DNA from: an uncultured Prolixibacteraceae bacterium
Lineage (GTDB): Bacteria; Bacteroidota; Bacteroidia; Bacteroidales; Prolixibacteraceae
DNA: 47,522 nt
Assembly: GCA_937915865.1 (NCBI GenBank)
Contig: CALGIG010000009.1
Coordinates: forward strand, 1 to 47,522
Direction: 5' to 3'
A model generated the notes under the pieces. That model saw only the letters and a list, made by a program, of their open reading frames with translations. It did not search any database and had not been told where the DNA came from. Positions within the stretch are counted from its first letter, which is position 1; each line of letters begins with the position of its first letter. Shown here one piece after another: positions 17,082 to 25,234 of the stretch. A program made the translations under genes and the position numbers.

Positions 17082-17987
17082 ATGAAACTTTCAATTCGTA
17101 CTAAATTCGCACTTGGAATGGTTTTTATTTTCCTGATTATCCTGGTTCTGATCGGTTTTTCGGCGTATTACCTGAATAATTTATCACAAGCGACAAGTGC
17201 TATTCTTAAAGAAAATTATTTATCGGTTGGTTATGCCCGTGAAATGACTGATGGTTTGTCAAAAATAAACCAGGAAATTACGACAGGATTTCTCGAAAAG
17301 CGCAATCCTGATAAATTGTTTGTAAATAACGAATTAGCCGTTATTGACAATTCGCTTAAGCTTGAAGAAGGTAATATCACTGAAGTTGGAGAAGAAAAAC
17401 TAGCCAGGGATATTGAGGCAGGTTTCAATGAATTTCGCGATTCATTGTCAAAAGTTTCAACCCCTGCCATTACAGTCAGTCAGGTTTTATATTTTCAGAA
17501 AAAAGCAGGAATACTTGCCGGACAATTAGTACATTTATCTATAATTAATGAAAAGGCAATAGAGATTAAAACTGACGCTGCAAAAGTGTCGTCGAAAAAT
17601 GCACTTACAGGGATGACAATACTCGGCAGTGTTTGTTTCCTGATAGCCTTGAGCTTTATTTACAGTTTTGCATCTTATTTCAACGAACGGTTCTTTCAAC
17701 TTTATAATGGAATAAAAGAAATTGTATCAAGTAATTATGGGCAAAGGCTTTATTTTGATGGCGTTGATGAGTTTTACGAAATTTCGGTTTTATTTAACCA
17801 GATGGCTGAGAAGTTAAGCGGAGAACGTGATGTGGAAAGCCAGCAATTTAGTTTTACGGAAGAAAAAGGAAAAGAGCAGCTTGAAAATCCGGAACAGGAA
17901 TTGAGAGATGTTTTATTAAGGATGAAAAGCCTTGAAAAAGAGGCAGAAGAAATTCTTGCGAAAGCTGGAAAAACTTCAGATTTTTAG
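17082..17987 (+). CDS. HAMP-domain membrane protein of the kdp locus, no output domain
   Basis: A 301-residue protein laid out like the sensory half of a chemoreceptor. Membrane helix 1 is about residues 8-29, a roughly 140-residue mostly helical extracytoplasmic domain follows (like four-helix-bundle MCP sensors), then helix 2 at about 176-196, then a HAMP-like segment (E-R-F-F-Q-L-Y-N-G-I-K-E-I through F-N-Q-M-A-E-K-L). The last 50 residues are a glutamate-rich coiled coil (E-E-K-G-K-E-Q-L to L-E-K-E-A-E-E-I-L). There is no histidine kinase, methyl-accepting or cyclase domain. It lies 11 bases after kdpC and before kdpD, so it should be co-transcribed. An accessory potassium or osmotic sensor that works through KdpD or the pump is a reasonable inference, not shown. 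Confidence 0.75.
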   Translation: MKLSIRTKFALGMVFIFLIILVLIGFSAYYLNNLSQATSAILKENYLSVGYAREMTDGLSKINQEITTGFLEKRNPDKLFVNNELAVIDNSLKLEEGNITEVGEEKLARDIEAGFNEFRDSLSKVSTPAITVSQVLYFQKKAGILAGQLVHLSIINEKAIEIKTDAAKVSSKNALTGMTILGSVCFLIALSFIYSFASYFNERFFQLYNGIKEIVSSNYGQRLYFDGVDEFYEISVLFNQMAEKLSGERDVESQQFSFTEEKGKEQLENPEQELRDVLLRMKSLEKEAEEILAKAGKTSDF

Positions 17988-18135
17988 GATTGAAATGAGT
18001 ATTTTATCTATTGATATTGATTTATTATTGCAGAAAACAGACCCTTGAGATCAGACCCATTAAAGGTTCATTATAGGGTTAAGGGATTTCTGGTTGGTTT
18101 TAGTCGGTCACTAATGATTTTATAACTTGTAGTTT

Positions 18136-20799
18136 ATGGATTTCACCGATCATCGTCCGAACCCTGATGAGTTGCTGGCCTCGATTAAAGAAAAGGATGA
18201 AAAAGAGAAACGGGGCAAACTGAAGATTTTTTTCGGGATGTGCGCCGGCGTTGGAAAAACATATTCGATGCTCGAAGCTGCACAAATCGAAAAAAAGAAA
18301 GGCGCCGATGTTGTTATTGGCTATGTTGAAACACACCGGAGAAAAGAAACTGAGGCTCTGGCTGATGGGTTTGAGCTTATTCCGAGGAGAAAATATAAGT
18401 ACCGGACGGCCACGCTCGAAGAAATGGATTTAGACGCTATTATTGCCCGTCGCCCGCAAATAGTATTAGTCGACGAACTGGCCCACACCAATGTGCCGGG
18501 TAGCCGTCATTCAAAACGATACCTCGATGTTCAGGAAATTCTCGATAATGGAATTCATGTATTTACAACAGTTAATGTTCAACACCTTGAAAGCCGATCG
18601 GAAATTGTAGCTCAGATTACAGGTATTATTGTACGGGAGACATTGCCTGACGATGTTTTTGAAACAGCCGACGACGTTGAACTGGTGGACCTTACACCCG
18701 ATGAACTTTTGCAGCGTTTAGGCGAAGGAAAGGTTTATACGCCTGAGCGGTCGCGGGAGGCAGTTATGAATTTTTTCAGGAAAGGGAACATTACCGCATT
18801 GCGCGAAATGGCCTTGCGTATTGTGGCCGACAGGGTTGATAAACAGCTGCACGATTACATGCAGCTCAAGCGGATAAAAGGTCCCTGGAAATCGGGAGTC
18901 CGGTTGCTGGTTGCTGTGAGTTATACGCGCCAGTCGAATAAGTTACTTCGTTGGGCAAAGAACCTGGCTGATACAATGGGTGGGACTTTGCAGGCTATTT
19001 ACGTTGAAACTTCGCATGATCTGACCAATTCTGAAAGGGAAAATCTCGACAAAAACATCAGCCTGGCCAAACAACTGGGTATTCAGTTCAGGATAATAAC
19101 CCATGCCGATAAGGTTAAGGCAATTGTCGATTTTGCGCGAAAAGAAAATATTACCCATATTGTTGTTGGGAAACCAAAGGTCCGTAACTTGTTTACTCTT
19201 TTTAGACTGGGTAATTTTATAAACAGACTGGTCCGTTTTAGCGGCGATATTGATGTTTATATATTAGGTTCAGGCTCTGGTATTGATGATAAATACAAAT
19301 ACAGGGCGTCTCTTCCTTCTTTTACTTCAAGCTTAAATCAATACCTCACATCGGCTTTAACTGTAGTAATTACAGCAGCAGTTTTTTTCTTTATAAAAGA
19401 GTTTGTTGGTTATCAGGTGGTTTCGTTTATGCTACTCTTTGTGGTTTCGATTCTTGCATTTTTTCTCGGAACAGGACCTATTTTACTTGCAGCAACGTTA
19501 AGTTCTTTATCTTGGGATTACATGTTTATTCCTCCTGCCTATACTTTGCACATCGAACGCCCCGAAGATATGCTGATGCTTGCAATGTTCTTCATTATTG
19601 CATTGCTCAACGGAGTATTGACATCAAGGGTTAAACGGCAGGAAACAAAAATCAGGATACGGGAGGAACGTACCCATGCGCTTTATAACCTGGCAAAGGA
19701 ATTATCTGTAACATCAGGTATTGACGACGTACTGGATGTGGCAGTCAAAGACATTCGAAAATATTTTACGCTCGAAAGCGCTTTTTTCCTGAAAGGTGAA
19801 TCAGGAAAGTTGGAATCGAAGGTATGTCACGAATCAAAATTGCAATTTTCGGATAACGAATGGAGCATTGCCGAATGGACCTTTAAGCATTCCACAAGAG
19901 CCGGAAAATTTACTGATACCTTGCCTTCGGGACAATACACTTTTTACCCTTTGACAGGAAATACCGAGAATATTGGTGTCGTTGCGTTGGAACATAAAAG
20001 AGTATTTACTCAGGGCGAAGAACAGTTTTGGGAAGGTTTCCTTCCACAAATTTCGGGGAAAATAGAACGTGAATTTTTACGCGCCGAAGCAAGAAATGCT
20101 TTTGTACTGAGCGAATCGGAGAAATTGTACAAAACATTGTTTAACTCAATATCTCATGAACTACGCATACCGGTTGCAACAATTATGGGAGCATCTGATG
20201 CCTTACTGGCCGATGACTATCAGCCCGAAACCCGCAATGCATTGTATAGAGAAATCGGAATTGCATCGGTAAGGCTCAACCGGTTGATTGAGAATCTGCT
20301 CAATATGTCGAGGCTCGATTCTGGTCGTATTTCGCCACATTTCGACTGGTGCGATTTACACGATTTGGTAAATAAAGTTACTCAAACCCTTGCTGCTGAG
20401 TTGAAACCGTTTAATTTGCACGTCGTTTTGGCTGACGAAATGCCATTGGTGAAAATAGATTTTGGATTGATGGAACAAGTTCTTCATAACCTGTTGCTTA
20501 ATGCAACCCAACATGCTCCGGAGGGTAGCAGTATCAGGCTGAAGTTTTTCTACGACGAAGGCTGGCTGATGATTCAGTTGATGGATCGCGGGACAGGCTT
20601 TACAGCGAACGATTTAAATATGGTTTTTAATAAATTTTACAGAGGCGAATCGGCTGTTTCGGGTGGTACAGGGTTAGGATTGTCAATTGTTAAAGGGTTT
20701 GTTGAAGCACACAACGGAGCTATCATAGCCGAAAACAGGAACAATGGTGGTGCCAAATTCACAATAAAAATACCCACTGAAATTTCGAATATTTATTAG
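18136..20799 (+). CDS. kdpD: Sensor histidine kinase KdpD
   Basis: An 887-residue KdpD (E. coli 894). N-terminal KdpD domain with Walker A at about 34-41 (G-M-C-A-G-V-G-K-T) and Walker B-like V-D-E-L-A-H-T-N; a universal-stress-protein domain near 245-370; four closely spaced membrane helices near 405-505; a GAF-like region near 520-650; HisKA with S-I-S-H-E-L-R, His674 as phosphorylation site (E. coli His673); and an ATPase domain with N-L-L-L-N-A-T-Q-H (N box), D-R-G-T-G-F and G-G-T-G-L-G-L-S (G boxes). It senses potassium limitation or ionic stress and phosphorylates KdpE. It is full length, with 148 bases separating it from the HAMP gene. Confidence 0.97.
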   Translation: MDFTDHRPNPDELLASIKEKDEKEKRGKLKIFFGMCAGVGKTYSMLEAAQIEKKKGADVVIGYVETHRRKETEALADGFELIPRRKYKYRTATLEEMDLDAIIARRPQIVLVDELAHTNVPGSRHSKRYLDVQEILDNGIHVFTTVNVQHLESRSEIVAQITGIIVRETLPDDVFETADDVELVDLTPDELLQRLGEGKVYTPERSREAVMNFFRKGNITALREMALRIVADRVDKQLHDYMQLKRIKGPWKSGVRLLVAVSYTRQSNKLLRWAKNLADTMGGTLQAIYVETSHDLTNSERENLDKNISLAKQLGIQFRIITHADKVKAIVDFARKENITHIVVGKPKVRNLFTLFRLGNFINRLVRFSGDIDVYILGSGSGIDDKYKYRASLPSFTSSLNQYLTSALTVVITAAVFFFIKEFVGYQVVSFMLLFVVSILAFFLGTGPILLAATLSSLSWDYMFIPPAYTLHIERPEDMLMLAMFFIIALLNGVLTSRVKRQETKIRIREERTHALYNLAKELSVTSGIDDVLDVAVKDIRKYFTLESAFFLKGESGKLESKVCHESKLQFSDNEWSIAEWTFKHSTRAGKFTDTLPSGQYTFYPLTGNTENIGVVALEHKRVFTQGEEQFWEGFLPQISGKIEREFLRAEARNAFVLSESEKLYKTLFNSISHELRIPVATIMGASDALLADDYQPETRNALYREIGIASVRLNRLIENLLNMSRLDSGRISPHFDWCDLHDLVNKVTQTLAAELKPFNLHVVLADEMPLVKIDFGLMEQVLHNLLLNATQHAPEGSSIRLKFFYDEGWLMIQLMDRGTGFTANDLNMVFNKFYRGESAVSGGTGLGLSIVKGFVEAHNGAIIAENRNNGGAKFTIKIPTEISNIY

Positions 20800-20815
20800 C
20801 AATCGGGGAAGTAAA

Positions 20816-20958
20816 GAATAGTAAATCGTAAATTAAAGTCGTTTTTTTGAGGTAATATTCAAAAAGGCCGTCATCGCGAACACAGTGGCAATCCGCTCGA
20901 AAAGATTGCTTCGTTTCTCGTAATAACGACATTCTAAGAAGAATAGTAAATTGTAAAT
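20816..20958. repeat. Repeat cluster between kdpD and kdpE
   Basis: The core 20870-20930 begins GTCATCGCGA and ends TCTCGTAATAACGAC, so the ends are imperfectly inverted, and it contains CAATCCGCTCG and GATTGCTTCG. This 'GTCAT-GCGA ... CGTAA-GAC' layout is a dispersed repeat type seen in many genomes. The core is flanked by an 18-base direct repeat, GAATAGTAAATCGTAAAT (20816-20833) and GAATAGTAAATTGTAAAT (20941-20958), with 17 of 18 matching. The flanks could be a target duplication or another repeat. It pushes kdpE 178 bases away from kdpD. Confidence 0.65.
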
Positions 20959-20977
20959 AGCCAAATTGTAAATCCTT

Positions 20978-21664
20978 ATGTCTTCAGAAAACGAAACAAT
21001 ATTGATCATTGACGATGAAGTGCAGATTCGCCGCCTGCTCGAAATTACGCTTTCGGCCAACGGTTATAAAATCTCGGAAGCATCAACAGGTAAAAATGGC
21101 ATTGCAAAAGCAGCAGTAACCCATCCTGTATTGATTATTCTTGACTTGGGTTTGCCCGACATGGATGGACAGGAAGTGTTGAAAAAGTTGCGTGAATGGT
21201 ATCAGAAACCTATCCTGATTTTGTCAGTAAGAAACTTCGAAGAAGATATTGTAAAGGCCCTTGACCGGGGCGCTAACGATTATTTAACCAAACCTTTCAG
21301 AACCGGGGAATTGCTTGCCCGAATCAGGGTTGCTATCAGGCAATCGAACAGTTCGTCCGACAAGCCAATTCTTTCTTTTGGTTCCTTGTCCATCGATTTA
21401 GTAAATCATATTGTCAGGCGAAACGATGAAATAGTGAAATTGACGTCCACCGAATTCTCATTACTGGCGCTTCTGGCAAAAAACGAAGGGCGTGTTCTTA
21501 CACATCAGTTTATACTAAAAGAGGTTTGGGGAATGGGATATATTGAGCAAACCCAATACCTGCGTGTTTTTATGGCACAATTGCGAAAAAAAATAGAAGA
21601 AAATCCGGCAAAACCTCAGTTGCTTAATACTGAATCGGGAATTGGTTACCGGTTCGGGCACTAA
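20978..21664 (+). CDS. kdpE: Response regulator KdpE
   Basis: A 228-residue OmpR/PhoB-type regulator. Receiver domain residues 1-120 with acidic pocket I-D-D-E (12-14), phosphoacceptor Asp56 in I-L-D-L-G-L-P-D-M-D-G, and the conserved lysine in Y-L-T-K-P-F. Note V-R-N-F-E-E at the usual T/S-A-R position; S-V-R is the KdpE form. The C-terminal winged helix carries L-T-S-T-E-F-S-L-L-A-L-L-A and the final I-G-Y-R-F, as in KdpE. It is expected to be phosphorylated by KdpD and to activate kdpFABC; its binding site upstream of kdpF was not identifiable. The start at 20978 is preceded by a repeat cluster. Confidence 0.96.
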   Translation: MSSENETILIIDDEVQIRRLLEITLSANGYKISEASTGKNGIAKAAVTHPVLIILDLGLPDMDGQEVLKKLREWYQKPILILSVRNFEEDIVKALDRGANDYLTKPFRTGELLARIRVAIRQSNSSSDKPILSFGSLSIDLVNHIVRRNDEIVKLTSTEFSLLALLAKNEGRVLTHQFILKEVWGMGYIEQTQYLRVFMAQLRKKIEENPAKPQLLNTESGIGYRFGH

Positions 21665-21805
21665 TTGCAGTTTGTATTGTTCCTATCGTTTTTTATTTGG
21701 CAGATTTGATTGATAAGTTATTTTTCTTTACTTTTTTTGTTTAATGAAATAGGGTAGCCTTTAGGTTCTTCGGTTTTTAAGTAAAGACAATTACTTATAT
21801 GAAAT

Positions 21806-22165
21806 ATGGATAACTCTCATTTTAAAATAGCTTACAACCAAATGGTTGATGGCATCGGGATGAAAATAATTCATCAGGAAGATAACCTGGTGATGACTGA
21901 ATTATACCTCAGGCAGGGTATTCGTTTGCCTGAGCATGTTCATCAAAGCGATCATTCGGCTTATTTGGTTAAAGGCAAAATTCAGGTTGTTGCCAATGGA
22001 ATAGTTTCGGTTTTCACAACCGGAGATAGCTGGTGTATGAAAAAAGAAATGGTTCATACTACCGAAGCGCTCGATGATTCAGTTGTTCTGGAAGTTTTTA
22101 ATCCGTCAGGTGAAATTGAAGGATTTCCATTAAACCGGTCTAATGTTAATGAATCAATAATTTAA
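21806..22165 (+). CDS. Small single-domain cupin protein
   Basis: A 119-residue cupin. Motif 1 reads L-P-E-H-V-H-Q-S-D-H-S-A-Y-L-V-K-G, with His residues in H-x-H and a further His where many cupins have Glu/Gln. Motif 2 reads G-D-S-W-C-M-K-K-E-M-V-H-T-T-E-A. It closely parallels the cupin at 4382-4732 (shared L-P-E-H, Y-L-V-K-G-K, T/P-G-D-S-W and D-S-V-x-x-E-V-F), so the two are paralogues of one subfamily. Function is not predictable. It lies 141 bases after kdpE and 28 bases before the ThuA-like gene, so it may be co-transcribed with the latter. Confidence 0.82.
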   Translation: MDNSHFKIAYNQMVDGIGMKIIHQEDNLVMTELYLRQGIRLPEHVHQSDHSAYLVKGKIQVVANGIVSVFTTGDSWCMKKEMVHTTEALDDSVVLEVFNPSGEIEGFPLNRSNVNESII

Positions 22166-22193
22166 GACTACTGGAACCGTACTAACCTAAAGT

Positions 22194-23018
22194 ATGTTTA
22201 TGGTCATGATTAGAAAATTTTTAGTTCTTTTCTTATTCTTATTTTCTTCTCAAATTTTAAGTGCAAAATCGTTCAGGGTAATTGCTTTTTATTCCGCTAA
22301 AAACGATCTTGCGCATATCAGTTTCGTCAATGAAGCAAATAAGTGGTTCGCCAAACTTGGTAAAAAGCAACGCTTCATTTATTTAGCTACTAACGATTGG
22401 TCGCGGCTTTCGACTGACACCCTTTCAAAGTACCAGGTTGTTGTTTTTTTGGACGCCCGTCCCGAATTGCCGGAACAGCGTACAGCTTTTGAAAATTACA
22501 TGAAAAATGGAGGTGGTTTTATTGGATTTCACTTTTCGGCATTTGCATTAACTCCTTCAGACTTTCCACAAAACTGGGACTGGTACCACAACGAATTTTT
22601 AGGCTCAGGTGAGTACAAGGGAAATACCTGGCGTCCGACTTCAGCAGTTTTAAAAGTCGAAAACCGAAAGCATCCGTTTACCCGGAATTTGCCTGAAGTA
22701 TTTAAATCGCAACCCAACGAATGGTATTCGTGGACAAATAACCTTAGGGAAAATAAAGATATCGAAGTGTTGTTGTCCATCGATCCGTCAAGTTTTCCAC
22801 TGGGAACTGGGCCTAAGCAACACGAAATATGGCATTCAGGTTATTACCCGGTTGTTTGGACGAATAAACGTTACCGAATGATTTACATCAATATGGGTCA
22901 TAACGATATCGATTACGAAAACCACACTAACCGGGAACTTTCATTTTCGTTTACCAATAAAATTCAAAACCAGTTAGTTATTAATGCCCTGAGGTATTTA
23001 GGTAAAAAGAGGGAATAG
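22194..23018 (+). CDS. Secreted ThuA-like protein
   Basis: A 274-residue protein with an N-terminal signal peptide (basic R-K, hydrophobic F-L-V-L-F-L-F-L-F, cleavage near L-S-A-K) and a ThuA-like domain, a class I glutamine-amidotransferase-like fold. Diagnostic segments: N-G-G-G-F-I-G-F-H near residue 105, W-Y-H-N-E-F-L-G, E-N-R-K-H-P-F-T-R-N-L-P, N-E-W-Y-S-W, P-V-V-W-T-N-K-R-Y-R and I-N-M-G-H-N-D. ThuA proteins are linked to trehalose or other sugar use, often as keto-sugar processing partners, but the reaction is poorly defined. ATGs at 22194, 22200 and 22206 are all possible starts; the signal peptide is intact with any. It ends 110 bases before the ECF sigma gene and could be an outlying part of that locus. 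Confidence 0.85.
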   Translation: MFMVMIRKFLVLFLFLFSSQILSAKSFRVIAFYSAKNDLAHISFVNEANKWFAKLGKKQRFIYLATNDWSRLSTDTLSKYQVVVFLDARPELPEQRTAFENYMKNGGGFIGFHFSAFALTPSDFPQNWDWYHNEFLGSGEYKGNTWRPTSAVLKVENRKHPFTRNLPEVFKSQPNEWYSWTNNLRENKDIEVLLSIDPSSFPLGTGPKQHEIWHSGYYPVVWTNKRYRMIYINMGHNDIDYENHTNRELSFSFTNKIQNQLVINALRYLGKKRE

Positions 23019-23068
23019 AACACTTGGCTGATTAAGGATGGAACGCATTGTGATAAAGTCTGATTTTT

Positions 23069-23101
23069 TCTTCTGTAAAGCTCAAAATAGTTTTAATTTT
23101 G
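23069..23101 (+). promoter_or_regulatory. Bacteroidota-type promoter upstream of the ECF sigma gene
   Basis: A T-rich stretch ending TTCTG at 23075, an 18-base gap, and TAATTTTG at 23094-23101, matching TAnnTTTG. It lies 27 bases before the sigma start. The layout is the same as at 2317-2349 and 3838-3870, so this gene is likely under the housekeeping sigma factor. Confidence 0.45.
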
Positions 23102-23128
23102 AGGTTCGGTTAACGTTTAATTCCTGAA

Positions 23129-23758
23129 ATGAATATTGCAAATCTCAGGTTAAGTAGGCTTTCTGAAGCCTGGAATAAATTTAAGGAGGGTGATTTTAAC
23201 TCTCTTGGATTGTTATTTGAGATTTATTACAATGAATTGTACTATTATGGAATTAAGATTGTTGATTTGCCCGAATTGGTAAAGGATACTATCCAGGATT
23301 TATTTGCCGATGTTTGGGAACGGCGTGATAGGATGGCTTCAGTTAATAATTTTAAGGCTTATTTACTTATCTCGCTACGCCGGGAATTAATCCGGAGAAT
23401 CACCAAAATCCGCAAAGATTCTAAATCAAAAGAGGTTACAACGTTGCAATTTTCTTTTTCTGCTGAAGAGTTTTTAATACATAACGAAGAAACCCAAAAT
23501 CAATCGCGGTTACTTGCCCAGAGCCTTGATAGCTTAACCGATAGGCAACGAGAAGTAGTATTGCTTCGTTTTTTTCATAATCTCGAATTTGTAGAAATTA
23601 GTCAGGTATTGGAAATGAATGTTCAAAGCGTCAGGAACCTGCTTTTCCGTTCGCTTGAAAAAATACGCAAAGACATGATTCTTCAAGGAGTTACAGGCAT
23701 CGATAATATTGAGATGTTTTTGTGGGTCGTTTTCAGACGGAAATCACAGCAGTGCTGA
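23129..23758 (+). CDS. ECF-type RNA polymerase sigma factor
   Basis: A 209-residue sigma-70 family ECF factor. Region 2 includes the helix D-T-I-Q-D-L-F-A-D-V-W-E-R-R (core binding, about residues 53-67). Region 4 includes S-L-T-D-R-Q-R-E-V-V-L-L-R-F-F and an HTH with E-I-S-Q-V-L-E-M-N-V-Q-S-V-R-N-L. Slightly longer than the usual 180-195 because of a C-terminal tail. It is followed, after a 378-base gap, by a FecR anti-sigma factor and an STN-containing SusC, the standard cell-surface-signalling arrangement of Bacteroidota. It should direct RNA polymerase to the downstream susCD/enzyme genes when FecR releases it. Confidence 0.94.
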   Translation: MNIANLRLSRLSEAWNKFKEGDFNSLGLLFEIYYNELYYYGIKIVDLPELVKDTIQDLFADVWERRDRMASVNNFKAYLLISLRRELIRRITKIRKDSKSKEVTTLQFSFSAEEFLIHNEETQNQSRLLAQSLDSLTDRQREVVLLRFFHNLEFVEISQVLEMNVQSVRNLLFRSLEKIRKDMILQGVTGIDNIEMFLWVVFRRKSQQC

Positions 23759-24136
23759 ATCCATCTTCCGCTAGTTGACTAATTTGATATTTCCACTGTT
23801 ATTCTCCGGTTTCACTTATTAATTGGCTTTGTAACCTGAGGTTTTAAAACCTTATCAAGCACTTTTAACTTCCGTAGAAATTTATTTACTAAAGGCAACA
23901 ACCTTATTTATAGAATATTATCTTATAGCTTATCTCTAATTCAAGTTTATAAGTGGTTATAATGCAGGGCAAGGTTGATAGTTTTTTTTACCTGATAGGC
24001 ATGTTTAAGGATAAAAGGAATAGAAAATAACATGAAAGCGAACGGAAGCGATTTGACCATTAAAAAAATACAAAAAAAATTTCTTTGGCTGAGTATAAAA
24101 AGTTAAAGGTTACTCTTTATATGCAAACAAAGAGTA
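23759..24136. other. Intergenic region between sigma and fecR, with palindromes
   Basis: No credible gene in 378 bases. Overlapping palindromes lie at 23833-23852: AACCT-G-AGGTT (23833-23843) shares its right half with AGGTTTTAAAACCT (23839-23852), giving three alternating AACCT/AGGTT half-sites. A hairpin at 24110-24137 abuts the fecR start. No TAnnTTTG element was found, which would fit fecR being read by the ECF sigma itself or from the sigma promoter. Confidence 0.4.
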
Positions 24137-24137
24137 A
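24110..24137 (+). promoter_or_regulatory. Hairpin overlapping the fecR start codon
   Basis: TTACTCTTT (24110-24118) pairs perfectly with AAAGAGTAA (24129-24137) across a ten-base loop. The last paired base is the A of the fecR ATG, and the purine-rich AAAGAG that could act as ribosome site is in the stem. In mRNA this would hide the start region. Effect on translation is inference. Confidence 0.4.
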
Positions 24138-25222
24138 TGAGCGATTGGAATCAGGAAATATTTGAAGAACTAATCTCTGACATCAGGTTTACTGTATGGG
24201 CATCAGGGAAGGATTTGTCAGAAGACGAATATTGGCATCAATGGGAGAAAAATCACCAACAGTATACCCGCGAATTTGCTGAAGCTATTCGAATAACTAG
24301 ATCACTTGGTTTTAAAGGTTCTGAAATTAGGAATACGGATATTACCTACTCATGGAACAAACTGTCAGAAAGGATACAGCAGCCACCTTCCGGATTCAGA
24401 TATTTCATGGCCCAAATCACAAAAATTGCGGCAATATTGCTTTTGCCAGTTCTAGTCATTTCGGGGTGGCTTGTTTATAACCAGCAGTCGATTAGCAGAA
24501 AATATTCTGATTTATTGGGAAACAAACAGGCACAGCAATTGACTGTTGTTGCACCATTCTGTGCCCGGACGGTTGTCGATTTGCCCGATGGGACAAAGGT
24601 TTGGTTAAACTCAGGGTCAGAGCTTACTTATCCGGTAGTTTTCAAATCCGATGAGCGAAGAGTTCACCTTGTCGGCGAGGCATATTTCAAGGTTACCAAA
24701 GGCGAAATTCCGTTCTTTGTTTCCAATCTTGGCCCCGACATTAAAGTTTATGGTACCGAATTCAATGTTAACTCGTATTTAAACGAAGAACAGGTTACGG
24801 TAGCATTGGCCGAAGGAAAGGTTTCGCTTGTAAATGGGCCCAACGAAGAATTTATAAAGCCGGGGCAGGTTTCGTTATTTAACAAAGATTCCAGGAAAAT
24901 TACAATTGAAAACACCGATGTGAACAATTACTCTTGCTGGCGCGAAGGGAAATATGTTTTCAGGGATACTTCGCTTTCGGCAATTATGCGCATACTACAA
25001 CGCCAGTACAATGTAGATATTAACCTGCTCGATCCTCAGCTTGGTAATTACAGGTACAACATGAGCATTAAGAACGAAAACCTGGAACAAATTCTTCAGC
25101 TTTTGGCAATATCGGCACCGGTAAAATGCAGTTACAAACCGAAGGAATTTAAGGCAGATGGTACTTATGTTCCTGATAAAGTTGAAATTAGTATTGATAA
25201 ATCAAGAATTGTTAAAAACTAA
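24137..25222 (+). CDS. FecR-family anti-sigma factor
   Basis: A 361-residue FecR-type transmembrane regulator. The cytoplasmic N-terminal about 85 residues bind the sigma factor, one membrane helix is at about 95-112 (I-A-A-I-L-L-L-P-V-L-V-I-S-G-W), and the periplasmic part carries the FecR domain: V-D-L-P-D-G-T-K-V-W-L-N-S-G-S, R-R-V-H-L-V-G-E-A-Y-F-K-V, V-Y-G-T-E-F-N-V-N, and the DUF4974-like C-terminal domain (W-R-E-G-K-Y-V-F-R-D-T-S-L, I-M-R-I-L-Q-R-Q-Y-N-V-D). The periplasmic face should meet the STN domain of the downstream SusC and pass the substrate signal to the sigma factor. Length is normal for the Bacteroidota form. Confidence 0.95.
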   Translation: MSDWNQEIFEELISDIRFTVWASGKDLSEDEYWHQWEKNHQQYTREFAEAIRITRSLGFKGSEIRNTDITYSWNKLSERIQQPPSGFRYFMAQITKIAAILLLPVLVISGWLVYNQQSISRKYSDLLGNKQAQQLTVVAPFCARTVVDLPDGTKVWLNSGSELTYPVVFKSDERRVHLVGEAYFKVTKGEIPFFVSNLGPDIKVYGTEFNVNSYLNEEQVTVALAEGKVSLVNGPNEEFIKPGQVSLFNKDSRKITIENTDVNNYSCWREGKYVFRDTSLSAIMRILQRQYNVDINLLDPQLGNYRYNMSIKNENLEQILQLLAISAPVKCSYKPKEFKADGTYVPDKVEISIDKSRIVKN

Positions 25223-25234
25223 ATATTATAGCCT

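Noticed and set aside
24031..24105. Short 24-codon frame between sigma and fecR
   Set aside because: Lysine/asparagine-rich low-complexity translation, AT-rich region, no ribosome site and no domain; consistent with chance.
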